Below, one piece after another: positions 38,222-47,031 of a stretch of 64,000 bases of DNA. The notes under the pieces were generated by a model, which was not told the DNA's origin, made no database searches, and worked only from the letters and a program-made list of their open reading frames with translations. Source of the stretch: CAIWHR01 sp963823215 (GTDB lineage Bacteria; Pseudomonadota; Gammaproteobacteria; Burkholderiales; Casimicrobiaceae); the NCBI GenBank assembly GCA_963823215.1, contig CAWGKT010000005.1, forward strand, positions 248,001 through 312,000, given 5' to 3'. Each line of letters begins with the position of its first letter. The first letter of the stretch is position 1. The position numbers and the translations under genes are program-made.

Positions 38222-38961
38222 TCGCTGTCGACACCCTGGCGAAGGCCTTCGGCGGCCGCAGCGGGGTGCGCGCCGTCGACGGCGTCTCGTTCACGGCCGC
38301 CGACGGCGAGATCACCGGCCTGCTCGGTCCCAACGGTGCCGGCAAGACCACGTTGCTGCGGATGCTTGCGACACTGATGATCCCCGATGCCGGCAGCGCG
38401 AGCGTCGAGGGGCACGACGTCGTGCGCGACCGCTATGCCGTGCGCCGGCGCATCGGCGTGCTGTCCGACGCGCGCGGCCTCTACCCGCGTCTTACCGCCC
38501 GGGAGAACATCCGCTACTACGGCGCACTGCACGGCTTGTCCGGTGCCGCGCTCGAAGCGCGGATCGACCAGCTCGTCGGCGCGCTGGGCATTGCCGGCAT
38601 CGCCGAGCGCCGCGCGCAGGGTTTTTCCCAGGGCGAGCGGATGAAGGTGGCGATCGCGCGCGCGCTCGTGCACGACCCGCAGACGATTCTGCTCGACGAG
38701 CCCACCAACGGTCTCGACATCATGAGCATTCGCGCGCTGCGCCTGCTGCTGCGCGGATTGCGCGCGGAGGGCAAGTGCCTGCTCTTCAGCTCGCACGTGA
38801 TGCAGGAAGTCTCGGCGCTGTGCGATTCGATCGTGATACTCGGCCGCGGACGCGTCGTCGCGACCGGCACCGCTACGGAGCTGCTCGCGCAGTCGGGTCA
38901 AAGCTCGCTCGAAGAGGCCTTCGTCCGGCTGCTGGGCTCGGGTGAGGGACTTGCCGCGTGA
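38218..38961 (+). CDS. natA: ABC transporter ATP-binding protein, NatA-like
   Basis: A 247-residue ATPase: Walker A GPNGAGKT (37-44), Walker B TILLDEPTNGLD, switch His in LLFSSHVMQEV. The signature loop reads FSQGERMKV rather than LSGGQ, a common variant in NatA-type exporters. The GTG start at 38218 overlaps the hydrolase stop (GTGA), and its own stop overlaps the natB start the same way. With NatB it should form a half-size export pump for Na+, lipids or peptides. The NatA name is by overall similarity; the substrate is unproved. Confidence 0.88.
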   Translation: MIAVDTLAKAFGGRSGVRAVDGVSFTAADGEITGLLGPNGAGKTTLLRMLATLMIPDAGSASVEGHDVVRDRYAVRRRIGVLSDARGLYPRLTARENIRYYGALHGLSGAALEARIDQLVGALGIAGIAERRAQGFSQGERMKVAIARALVHDPQTILLDEPTNGLDIMSIRALRLLLRGLRAEGKCLLFSSHVMQEVSALCDSIVILGRGRVVATGTATELLAQSGQSSLEEAFVRLLGSGEGLAA

Positions 38962-40157
38962 CGGACACCGCGCACAACGGTTCGGCGCTGGCGCGCATCG
39001 CGGTGGTCGCGCGGAAGGAGATCGTCGACATCGTCCGCGACCGCCGCACGATGCTGGTGACGCTCGTGACGGCCATCGTCGCGGGTCCCGTGCTGATGCT
39101 GCTCGTGCTCAATCTGGTCGCGCGCCAGGCGGACAAGACGCGCGAGCTGACGCTGCCCGTGGCCGGCATGGAGCGTGCGCCGGCGCTCATGGCGTTTCTC
39201 GAGCGGCAGCAGCTGACGCTCACGCCCGCGCCGAAGGACTTCGAGGACATGATCAGGAGCGGTGACCTCGACGTGGTGCTGGAGGTCGACGCCGCGTTCG
39301 CCGACGATGTCGCGCAGGGCCGGCCGGGCACGGTCCGCCTAGCCTACGACCGTTCGCGCGACCGGGCGCGCGCGTCGATCGCCGAGGTCGAGGCGCTGTT
39401 GCGGGCGTTCAATCGCGAATGGGGACGCAGCCGGCTCATTCTGCGCGGCATTGCGCCGGACGTCGCGAATCCGCTCAGCGTGGAGTCGCGCGATCTCGCG
39501 ACACCGCAGAGCTCCGGCGCGCTCGTGCTCTTTCTCATCGCGTTCTACGGGCTCTTTGCCGCGGTGATGGGCGGCATGGCCGCCGCGCTCGACACGACTG
39601 CAGGCGAGCGTGAGCGCGCCTCGCTCGAGCCGCTGCTGACGACACCCGTGGCGCCGCTCGAACTCGCGACGGGCAAATGGCTGGCGGTTTCGTTGCTCAA
39701 CGCCGCGGCGGTGGTCCTGACGCTGTCGGGTTTCTATCTGACGCTGCGCTTCGCACCGCTGCCGGCGGTGGGGATTCCCTTCCTGTTCGGGCTGGCCGAA
39801 CTCGGCCGCTTCGTCGTCGCGCTGATCCCGCTGATCCTGCTGATGCCGGCGATCCTGCTGTACGTCGGCTGCCGCGGCCGCACGTTCAAGGAGGCGCAGT
39901 CCAATCTGTCCGTGCTGCTGTTCGCCGTGTCGCTGCTGCCGATCGTGCAGATGTTCCTGCAGAGGAAGGAGCCGGCATGGCTGACCTGGGTTCCCGTGTC
40001 CGGCCAGTACGCGCTGCTCTCGCGGGCGCTGCGCGGAGAAGCGCTGCCCTGGGTCGAGCTGCTGCAGTCCTGCGTCGTCCCCGGATTCCTGACGCTCGGG
40101 GCTCTCCTGGCCGTGGCGCGGCTCTTCTCGCGCGAGTCCCTGCTGGCGGGGAAGTAA
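38958..40157 (+). CDS. natB: ABC transporter permease, NatB-like
   Basis: 399 residues. An N-terminal helix (MLVTLVTAIVAGPVLMLLVL) is followed by a large extracytoplasmic domain of about 140 residues and a C-terminal bundle of five to six helices (LVLFLIAFYGLFAAVMGGMA, FVVALIPLILLMPAILLYVG, and GRTFKEAQSN, typical of NatB). The GTG start overlaps the natA stop codon. The order hydrolase-natA-natB with two 4-bp overlaps means tight translational coupling, so the hydrolase may process the exported compound. Confidence 0.88.
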   Translation: MTDTAHNGSALARIAVVARKEIVDIVRDRRTMLVTLVTAIVAGPVLMLLVLNLVARQADKTRELTLPVAGMERAPALMAFLERQQLTLTPAPKDFEDMIRSGDLDVVLEVDAAFADDVAQGRPGTVRLAYDRSRDRARASIAEVEALLRAFNREWGRSRLILRGIAPDVANPLSVESRDLATPQSSGALVLFLIAFYGLFAAVMGGMAAALDTTAGERERASLEPLLTTPVAPLELATGKWLAVSLLNAAAVVLTLSGFYLTLRFAPLPAVGIPFLFGLAELGRFVVALIPLILLMPAILLYVGCRGRTFKEAQSNLSVLLFAVSLLPIVQMFLQRKEPAWLTWVPVSGQYALLSRALRGEALPWVELLQSCVVPGFLTLGALLAVARLFSRESLLAGK

Positions 40158-40177
40158 TGTGCTTGGGGGACAGACCC

Positions 40178-42697
40178 CTATCCCAGCTGGCGGATCACCG
40201 TGAGCGGCGGCTGCCGCATCGTGCCGCGCGTGCCGAGCCAGCCGGCGAGGGTCACGACGAGCGCGCCGCCGCCCACGCCGTAGAGCCACACCATCGGATT
40301 GGCCGAGAACGGAATCTGGAACACCCGGTCCGACAAGACATAGCCCAGCGCCGTCGCTCCGCCCGCCGCCAGCGTCCCGGCTAGCGCGCCCAACACCAGG
40401 AACTCGGCGCTCTGCGCGGCGGCGAGCTGCGCCCGCGACGCGCCCAGTGTGCGCAGGATCGCGGCATCGAACTGGCGCTCGTCCTGCGTCGCGGCAATGG
40501 CCGCCTGCAGCACGAGGAGCCCACCCAGGAGCGTGAACAGGAACACGAACTCGACAGCCTTGGCCACCTGGTCGATGATCGTCTGCACCTGCCTCATGAT
40601 CTCGCCGACATCGATCGCCAGCACGTTCGGGTATTGCTGGACCAGGTCCGACAGCCACGCTGCCGACTGTGGGCCTTCGGGCAGGCGGACCGCGCCGAGA
40701 TGCGTCTGCGGCATCGCTTCCAGCACGCCCGGCGCGAACAGCGTGAAGAAGTTCGGCCGGAAGCTGTCCCAGTCCACCTTGCGCAGGCTCGTGATGGCGG
40801 CGCTCACCGGCATGCCGGCGATGTCGAAGGTCAGCTTGTCGCCGAGCTTCAGGCGCAGCGACTCCGCGATGCCCTGCTCCATCGAGATGCCGGCCGCCGC
40901 ACCCGTGGCGCCGGCAAACCATCTGCCGGCGACGATGCGATTGGTCGTCGGCAGCTCCGACGCCCACGACAGGTTGAACTCGCGTTCGGCGAGGCGCCGC
41001 GCCCGCGCGTCTGTGTACTGGGCAGTGTCGAGCCGCGTGCCGTTGACCTCGACCAGCCGGCCGCGGATCATCGGGTAGAGGGCCGTGTCCGCGCCCGTCA
41101 CCGACTTCAACGCGGCGCGCACGCCGTCGATCTGGTCGGGAAGCACGTTGACGACGAAATGGTTCGGCGCATCCGGCGGCAGGCTCGCGCGCCAGTTCTG
41201 CATCAGGTCGCCGCGAACGACGGTCAGCAGCAGCAGCGACATGAAGCCGAGCGCCAGCGCGCCGATCTGCAGGCTCGACGCGAGCGGGCGGCGGCGCAGG
41301 TTCGCGAGTCCGAAACGCCAGGTCGCGCCACGCTGGGGCAGGCGCTTCAGCAGCAGGATCAGGATCCAGGCCACGAGCGCCGCGGCGGCGAGCAGCGCGC
41401 CGATGCCGCCGACCATGATCGCACCGGCTTTCGCGTCCTGCGCCTGCCAGGCGACCAGGAGCGCGATGACCCCGGCACCCAGCAGGTAGGCAATCATCCC
41501 GCCGGGTCGCGGGCGCGGCAGGTCGCGGCGCAACACGCGCAACGGCGGCACGCTCGCAAGCGCGATCAGCGGCGGCAGGGCAAAGCCGAACAGCAGCAGA
41601 ATGCCCGTGCCGAATGCCGTGATCGCAGGCAGGAGGCCGGGGCCCGGCAATTCGGCGGGCGCCACGGACGCCAGGAATTTGACCAGCAGTTCCTGACCGG
41701 CCAGCGCGATGACGATGCCGGCAGCGCTCGCGAGAACGCCGAGCACCGCGAACTGCAGCACGAACAGAGCGAGCGCCTGGCGCCGTGGCGCGCCAAGGCA
41801 GCGGAGCATCGCCGCGGTGTCGAGATGGCGGCGCAGATAGCGCGACGCGGCGAGCGCGATCGCGACCGCGGCCAGGATCACCGCCACCAGCGCCGAGAGC
41901 CCCAGGAACTGCTCTGCGCGCTCCAGCGTTTGCCGCACTTCGGGCCGCAGGTCGCGCACGTTTTCCATGCGCTGACCCGGCTTCAGCTCGGTCTGCAGCC
42001 ACGCAAGGAAGGGATCGAGCGCATCGCGCGCCGACAGATCGGCCACGAGGAGGCGATAAACGGCGCGATTGCCCGGCTGCAACAGGTTCGTGGCCGGAAC
42101 GTCGTCGATGTTGATGAGCAGCCGCGGCCCGAGCGCAAGCAGTCCGCTCGCCACCTCGGGCTCCCGCTGGATGATCGTCCCCACCGTGAGCGTCGCCTCG
42201 CCCACCGCAAGCGCATCGCCGACCTTGACGCCGAGCCGCGCCGCGAGTCGGGCATCGGGCCACGCTTCGCCACGCGGCGGGGTGCCGCGTGCCGGTGCGC
42301 CGCTCACGCCGGCCGGATCGACGAGCGTGATGGCCCCGCGCAGAGGGTAGCCCGGCGCGACCGCCTTGACGTCCGCGAGCACAGCGCCGTCGCCTGCCCC
42401 GTCGACTCGCGCACGTTGCACCATGCTGTTGAACTTGAGCGCCGGGGTGACGACGAGACCGCGCCGGCCGGCTTCGGCGGCGAAGGTCCCGGGCAACGGC
42501 CGGTCGCCCGAAATCAGCACGTCGGCGCCAAGCAGCAGGTTCGCCTGCCGGGACAACGCACCCTTCACGCGGTCCGCGAAGAAGCCGACGGTGCCGATGC
42601 TCGCGACGGCGAGCACCATCGCCACGATCAGCACGGTGAGCTCGCCCGCGCGCCAGTCGCGCGAGAGCATGCGCAACGCGAGTCGAAGCGTGTTCAT
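40178..42697 (-). CDS. ybbP: FtsX-like ABC exporter permease, YbbP family
   Basis: An 839-residue permease with the YbbP layout: N-terminal helix (LTVLIVAMVLAVASIGTVGF), large periplasmic domain, FtsX-type three-helix core (AVILAAVAIALAASRYLRRH), two extra central helices, second periplasmic domain, and a second FtsX core (VFLFTLLGGLLVLQAAIAAT). Works with the YbbA ATPase encoded 7 bp upstream, in a MacB-type mechanotransmission pump; the cargo is unknown. The ATG at 42697 gives the usual N-terminus. The stop meets the convergent natB gene across a short GGGGACAGACCCC hairpin. Confidence 0.92.
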   Translation of the reverse strand: MNTLRLALRMLSRDWRAGELTVLIVAMVLAVASIGTVGFFADRVKGALSRQANLLLGADVLISGDRPLPGTFAAEAGRRGLVVTPALKFNSMVQRARVDGAGDGAVLADVKAVAPGYPLRGAITLVDPAGVSGAPARGTPPRGEAWPDARLAARLGVKVGDALAVGEATLTVGTIIQREPEVASGLLALGPRLLINIDDVPATNLLQPGNRAVYRLLVADLSARDALDPFLAWLQTELKPGQRMENVRDLRPEVRQTLERAEQFLGLSALVAVILAAVAIALAASRYLRRHLDTAAMLRCLGAPRRQALALFVLQFAVLGVLASAAGIVIALAGQELLVKFLASVAPAELPGPGLLPAITAFGTGILLLFGFALPPLIALASVPPLRVLRRDLPRPRPGGMIAYLLGAGVIALLVAWQAQDAKAGAIMVGGIGALLAAAALVAWILILLLKRLPQRGATWRFGLANLRRRPLASSLQIGALALGFMSLLLLTVVRGDLMQNWRASLPPDAPNHFVVNVLPDQIDGVRAALKSVTGADTALYPMIRGRLVEVNGTRLDTAQYTDARARRLAEREFNLSWASELPTTNRIVAGRWFAGATGAAAGISMEQGIAESLRLKLGDKLTFDIAGMPVSAAITSLRKVDWDSFRPNFFTLFAPGVLEAMPQTHLGAVRLPEGPQSAAWLSDLVQQYPNVLAIDVGEIMRQVQTIIDQVAKAVEFVFLFTLLGGLLVLQAAIAATQDERQFDAAILRTLGASRAQLAAAQSAEFLVLGALAGTLAAGGATALGYVLSDRVFQIPFSANPMVWLYGVGGGALVVTLAGWLGTRGTMRQPPLTVIRQLG

Positions 42698-42704
42698 CGG
42701 CAGC

Positions 42705-43397
42705 TCAATGCGACGCGATGCGCTCGTCGCCGACGAGCCGGCCACCGGAGAGCGACAACCGGCGCGCGCAACGCTGGGCGAGGCCGACGTCGTGCGTGAC
42801 GAGCAGCAGCGTCGTGCCGCGCTCGCGATTCAACCGGAACATGAGATCGACGACTTCCACTCCGGTGGCTTTGTCCAGATTGCCGGTCGGCTCGTCGGCC
42901 ATCAGCAGCTTCGGCTCGCCGGCGAAGGCGCGTGCGATGGCGACCCGTTGCTGTTCGCCGCCGGAGAGCTGCTTCGGGTAGTGCGTTGTGCGCTTCGCGA
43001 GCCCCACGCGCGCGAGCCAGTCCCGGGCCGTGGCCGCGGCGTCGGCGGTGCCGGCCAGCTCCAGCGGAAGCATCACGTTCTCCAGCGCGGTCAGCGCGGG
43101 GAGCAGCTGGAACGACTGGAAGACGAAACCGAGCAGGCGCTGCCTCTGCGCGGCACGCGCGTCCTCGTCGAGGCCGGAGAGGGCATTGCCGTCGAGCCAG
43201 ACCTCGCCGCTGGACGGTCGGTCGAGCCCCGCGAGAAGGCCGAGCAGCGTGGTCTTCCCCGATCCCGACGCGCCGACGATCGCGACTGCATCGCCCGCAT
43301 CGATCGCGAAACCCACGTCATCGAGGATGGTCAGCGGCGCCTCGCCGCTCGTCACGATCTTGGTGAGTTTGGCGGCGCGAAGAAGGGGCTGGGCCAT
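42705..43397 (-). CDS. ybbA: ABC transporter ATP-binding protein YbbA
   Basis: A 230-residue MacB/LolD-type ATPase: Walker A GASGSGKTT, Q-loop VFQSFQLLPALTALENV, signature LSGGEQQRVAIARA, Walker B LLMADEPTGNLD, H-loop LVTHDVG. It pairs with YbbP. The ATG at 43397 is the conserved start. It is divergent from tesA, reproducing the ybbAP/tesA arrangement of E. coli, which supports the names. Confidence 0.94.
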   Translation of the reverse strand: MAQPLLRAAKLTKIVTSGEAPLTILDDVGFAIDAGDAVAIVGASGSGKTTLLGLLAGLDRPSSGEVWLDGNALSGLDEDARAAQRQRLLGFVFQSFQLLPALTALENVMLPLELAGTADAAATARDWLARVGLAKRTTHYPKQLSGGEQQRVAIARAFAGEPKLLMADEPTGNLDKATGVEVVDLMFRLNRERGTTLLLVTHDVGLAQRCARRLSLSGGRLVGDERIASH

Positions 43398-43564
43398 GAA
43401 TTGACGGATGATTGGGGCACCGGCGCGGTTTGCAAGCGGCGCACCGCGAAAACGTCGTACCGGCGCGAAGGAACGGCAATCGCGACGGTGGGTCGAACGG
43501 TCGATTCTACCGTGCCGCTCGCGGCGGACCCTTTGAGCCTCTACAATCGCAGGTCGATTGCGCC

Positions 43565-44233
43565 ATGGCCCACCCGTCCACGATACCTGCCCGCCGACAG
43601 TTCGGCGGCCGCCTCGCCGCATTGGCGCTCACGCTCGTGCTCGCCGCTGCGCCATGCGTGCGCGCCGATCCGGGCGCGCCGGTCCTGCTTGTTGTCGGCG
43701 ACTCCATCTCCGCTGCCTACGGCCTCCCGCCGGGCGCGGGCTGGGTCGATCTGCTGGCGGCGCGCCTCGCCGCGCAACGGTATCCGCAGCGCGTCGTCAA
43801 CGCGAGCATCACCGGCGACACCACGGCCGGCGGACGCGCGCGCCTGCCCGCGCTGCTCGCGGCCCACAAGCCGGCCATCGTCGTGCTGGAACTGGGTGGC
43901 AACGACGGGTTGCGCGGTGGCAACCTCGGATCGACGCGCGAGAATCTCGGCGCGATGGTCGCCGCCGTCCAGAGCGCCGGCGCGACGCCACTCCTCGTCG
44001 GCATGAGGCTGCCGCCGAATTACGGCGCCGCCTACGTCCGCGAGTTCGACGCCCTGTTCGCCGGCGTTGCGAAGGCGCGCAAGGCACCACTCGTTCCGTT
44101 CTTCTTCGAAGGCTTCGGCGAGCGCAACGACATGTTCCAGCCCGACCGCATCCATCCGACGGCGACCGCGCAGCCGTTGCTCCTCGACAACGTCTGGCCG
44201 GCATTGCTGCCGCTCCTGGGATCGCGACGATGA
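43565..44233 (+). CDS. tesA: Periplasmic SGNH arylesterase/lysophospholipase
   Basis: TesA-like multifunctional thioesterase I/protease I/lysophospholipase L1. 222 residues with signal peptide (LAALALTLVLAAAPCVRA), block I VVGDSIS (nucleophile Ser47), block III LGGNDGLRGG, block V DRIHPTA carrying the catalytic Asp and His. The ATG at 43565 lies 17 bp after TACAAT (43542-43547), predicting a leader of about ten bases. Its stop overlaps the mnmH start (ATGA). Confidence 0.94.
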   Translation: MAHPSTIPARRQFGGRLAALALTLVLAAAPCVRADPGAPVLLVVGDSISAAYGLPPGAGWVDLLAARLAAQRYPQRVVNASITGDTTAGGRARLPALLAAHKPAIVVLELGGNDGLRGGNLGSTRENLGAMVAAVQSAGATPLLVGMRLPPNYGAAYVREFDALFAGVAKARKAPLVPFFFEGFGERNDMFQPDRIHPTATAQPLLLDNVWPALLPLLGSRR

Positions 44234-45312
44234 CCGATGGCGCCGCGGGCCGCGACCGCAAGGTGACCATCGATGCGCTCGGCGACTTCGCCGAGCGCAT
44301 CGACGTGCGCAGTCCGGCCGAGTACGCCGAAGACCATGTGCCCGGCGCCGCGAGCCACCCGGTGCTCGACGACGGCGAGCGCTCGCGCATCGGTACCCTG
44401 CACGCACAGGAATCGGCGTTCGCCGCCCGGCGCGCGGGTGCAGCGCTCGTCGCGCGCAACATCGCGACAATGCTCGAGACGTCGTTTGCCGCCAAGCCGC
44501 GCGACTGGTCCCCGCTTGTCTACTGCTGGCGGGGCGGCCAGCGCAGCCGTTCGCTCGCGCACATGCTGAACGAGATCGGCTGGCACGCCGCGCAACTCGA
44601 GGGCGGCTATCGCGCGTACCGGCGGCATGTCGTCGGAGAGCTCGCGACGCTCCCCGGCCGCTTCCATTACCAGGTCATCTGCGGGCTCACCGGCTCCGGC
44701 AAGAGCCGCCTCATCGCCGCGCTCGACCGCGAGGGCGCGCAGGTGCTCGACCTCGAAGCGATGGCGCGGCATCGGGGCTCGCTGCTGGGCGACGTGCCCG
44801 ATCACCCGCAGCCGACGCAGAAGTCCTTCGACAGCCAGCTGGTGGCGACGCTCGCAAGGTACGATCCGGCGCGCCCGGTCTACGTCGAGTCCGAGAGCAA
44901 GAAGATCGGCACGGTGCAGTTGCCGGACACCCTGCTCGCCGCCATGCGCGCGGCCGAGTGCATCCGCCTGGCGCTGCCGCAGCCGCTGCGTGTCGAGCTG
45001 CTCAAGCGCGAGTACGCGCACTTCCTCTCCGACCATGGGGCGCTGAGCGCGCGGCTCGCGCACCTCCTTCCCCTGCACGGGAAGAAGACGATCGAGCGCT
45101 GGACCGACGCCGCGCAGGTCGGCGATTGGGATACGCTTGTCGGCGAGCTCCTCACGTTGCACTACGATCCCGCGTACACGCGGTCGATCGACAGGAACTT
45201 CCCGCGCGTCGCGGGAGCCGTCGATGTCACACCGTCGGCGCTGACCGACGCAGCGTTCGGGACGCTCGCGCGGGAGCTCGACGCCCGGATTCGGACCCGG
45301 ACTCCCGCTTGA
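44230..45312 (+). CDS. mnmH: tRNA 2-selenouridine synthase
   Basis: Replaces sulfur by selenium in the wobble 2-thiouridine of tRNAs for Lys, Glu and Gln, via a geranylated intermediate. 360 residues: rhodanese domain with catalytic Cys99 in VYCWRGGQRSRS, then a P-loop domain GLTGSGKS (152-159). The ATG at 44230 overlaps the tesA stop codon. Activity needs selenophosphate, so selD is expected elsewhere in the genome. Confidence 0.95.
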   Translation: MTDGAAGRDRKVTIDALGDFAERIDVRSPAEYAEDHVPGAASHPVLDDGERSRIGTLHAQESAFAARRAGAALVARNIATMLETSFAAKPRDWSPLVYCWRGGQRSRSLAHMLNEIGWHAAQLEGGYRAYRRHVVGELATLPGRFHYQVICGLTGSGKSRLIAALDREGAQVLDLEAMARHRGSLLGDVPDHPQPTQKSFDSQLVATLARYDPARPVYVESESKKIGTVQLPDTLLAAMRAAECIRLALPQPLRVELLKREYAHFLSDHGALSARLAHLLPLHGKKTIERWTDAAQVGDWDTLVGELLTLHYDPAYTRSIDRNFPRVAGAVDVTPSALTDAAFGTLARELDARIRTRTPA

Positions 45313-45321
45313 GGAATCGAC

Positions 45322-46197
45322 ATGCCGACCCTTCCCTTCCGCATCCTGAACGTGTTCGCCGAGACAACGCTCGGCGGCAATCCGCTGGCCGTGTTCGAGG
45401 ACGCGCGCGGCATCGACGACGCGACGATGCAGGCGCTCGCGCTGCAGTTCAACCTGTCGGAGACCACGTTCATCCTGCCGTCGGATCGCGCGACGGCGCG
45501 TGTGCGCATCTTCACGCCGACCTTCGAGATGCCGTTCGCCGGTCATCCGACGCTCGGCACCGCGCATGCAGTGCGGGCATTGACGCAATCGGGCGACGCA
45601 GTGACCCTGGAGATGAGCGCAGGCGTCATCCCGGTCGAAGCTCGCGGTGACACCTGGACTTTGCAGGCCAACGCGCCGCGGATTCGCGCCGTGGAGGCCA
45701 CCCGCGCCGAGCTCGCCGCAATGCTCGGGCTCGCCGAAGCGGACGTCGCGCCCGACCCGGCGGCGCCCCCGCTCTGGATCGACACGGGATCGGAGCAGCT
45801 CGTCATCCCGCTCGCGTCGGCGGAAGCGGTCCGCTGCGTGGCACCGCGGCCGGACCTCCTGCTGCGCTACGGGCACACCGGTCAGCGCGCGATGGCGTAC
45901 GTCTTCGCGCCCGTCACGCCGGGGCCGGCAACCGCGGCCGGAGAGCGGGCGCTCGTCGCGCGGTTCTTCTTCCCGAAGCACGGAGCGGCGATCGAGGACC
46001 CCGGCACCGGTTCCGCCTGCGCCAACCTCGGGGGTTGGCTGATCGCGACCGGCGCATCGCTGCCGCAGCGCATCACGATCGCCCAGGGTGACGCGGTCGG
46101 CCGACCGTGCCGGCTGGGGCTGGAGGTCACCGCCGAACGCCGGATCTGCGTGTCCGGGCGCGTGGTCGAGCTCGCGCGCGGCGTCGTGACGCTGTAG
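45322..46197 (+). CDS. PhzF-family epimerase/isomerase
   Basis: A 291-residue protein with the diaminopimelate-epimerase-like double fold of PhzF: FAETTLGGNPLAVFED, NLSETTFILP, the FTPTFEMPFAGHPTLGTAHA stretch and EDPGTGSACANLGGWL near the active site. The proposed acid/base Glu is in LSETTF. Family members isomerise small acids; outside phenazine clusters their substrates are mostly unknown and no phenazine gene is near. GAGGA precedes the ATG; it follows mnmH by 9 bp and is likely the last gene of that operon. Confidence 0.9.
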   Translation: MPTLPFRILNVFAETTLGGNPLAVFEDARGIDDATMQALALQFNLSETTFILPSDRATARVRIFTPTFEMPFAGHPTLGTAHAVRALTQSGDAVTLEMSAGVIPVEARGDTWTLQANAPRIRAVEATRAELAAMLGLAEADVAPDPAAPPLWIDTGSEQLVIPLASAEAVRCVAPRPDLLLRYGHTGQRAMAYVFAPVTPGPATAAGERALVARFFFPKHGAAIEDPGTGSACANLGGWLIATGASLPQRITIAQGDAVGRPCRLGLEVTAERRICVSGRVVELARGVVTL

Positions 46198-46240
46198 CGC
46201 ATGGCGTGTCGGAACCGCCGTGGCTCGGCGGACGCCGCGC

Positions 46241-47029
46241 TCACCCGACGGCGTTGACGTCCCACGCGGCGATGAATTCCAGCCAATGCGGCGCGTGGAT
46301 TGCCGTGATCCTTTCCCGCGCGAGCGAGACTTCCTTCGCGTATTCGTCGGCCGTCAGCTCGCCGCGCATCAGCCGGAAGCGCAGGTACACGAGGTAGGTG
46401 TTCATCACGTCCGTCTCGCAATAGCGACGAACGTCGTCGAGCCTGCCGGCGAGGATTGCCGCGTGCACCTCGCTGCCGTCCATGCCGAGCTTGCCGGGAA
46501 ATCCGCAGAGCCTCGCCATCGCATCGAGACCGGCCGTCGCGCGAGGCTGGTACATCGCGAGCACGTCCATCAGGTCGAGGTGCCGCGTGTGGTAGCGCCC
46601 GAGATAGCTGTTGTACTTGAACTCGCGGTCGTCGTCGCCCCAGTCCCAGTACTTGGCAGCCGTCACGCCGTGGATCAGTGCACGGTAATTGAGCACCGGC
46701 AGGTCGAAGCCGCCGCCGTTCCACGAGACGAGCTGTGGCGTGTGCTTGTCGATCAGGTCGAAGAAGCGACGGATGAGCTCGGGCTCAGCATCCTCCGCCG
46801 TGCCAACGGACGCGATCTTGAATCCGCCGCCATCGCGCAGCGCGCACGCGATCGCCACCACCTGCTGGAACTGCAACGGCAGAAAATCGCCGCCGGTCTG
46901 CAGGCGTCGCTTCTGGGTGAACCAGTCCAGCACGGCGGCGTCCGGCAGGTCGGGAGCGATGGCATGCGCGCGGCGCAGGCTTGCCACGTCCGGCACGGTC
47001 TCGATGTCGAAGACGAGAATGGGCGCCAC
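46241..47029 (-). CDS. Predicted 3'-5' exonuclease, PolB-exonuclease-like DEDD fold
   Basis: A 262-residue protein with ordered DEDD motifs: ExoI ILVFDIETVPD, ExoII LVSWNGGGFDLPVLNYR, ExoIII RYCETDVMNTYLVY (Tyr-type). This matches the stand-alone exonuclease related to the proofreading domain of family B polymerases. Substrate (DNA or RNA) unknown. The start is a GTG at 47029, two bases after the cysM stop codon, so translation is probably coupled to cysM. Confidence 0.85.
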   Translation of the reverse strand: MAPILVFDIETVPDVASLRRAHAIAPDLPDAAVLDWFTQKRRLQTGGDFLPLQFQQVVAIACALRDGGGFKIASVGTAEDAEPELIRRFFDLIDKHTPQLVSWNGGGFDLPVLNYRALIHGVTAAKYWDWGDDDREFKYNSYLGRYHTRHLDLMDVLAMYQPRATAGLDAMARLCGFPGKLGMDGSEVHAAILAGRLDDVRRYCETDVMNTYLVYLRFRLMRGELTADEYAKEVSLARERITAIHAPHWLEFIAAWDVNAVG

Positions 47030-47031
47030 GC

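Noticed and set aside
40634..42799. 721-codon plus-strand frame opposite ybbP
   Set aside because: No domain or signal; it mirrors the third-position G+C bias of ybbP.
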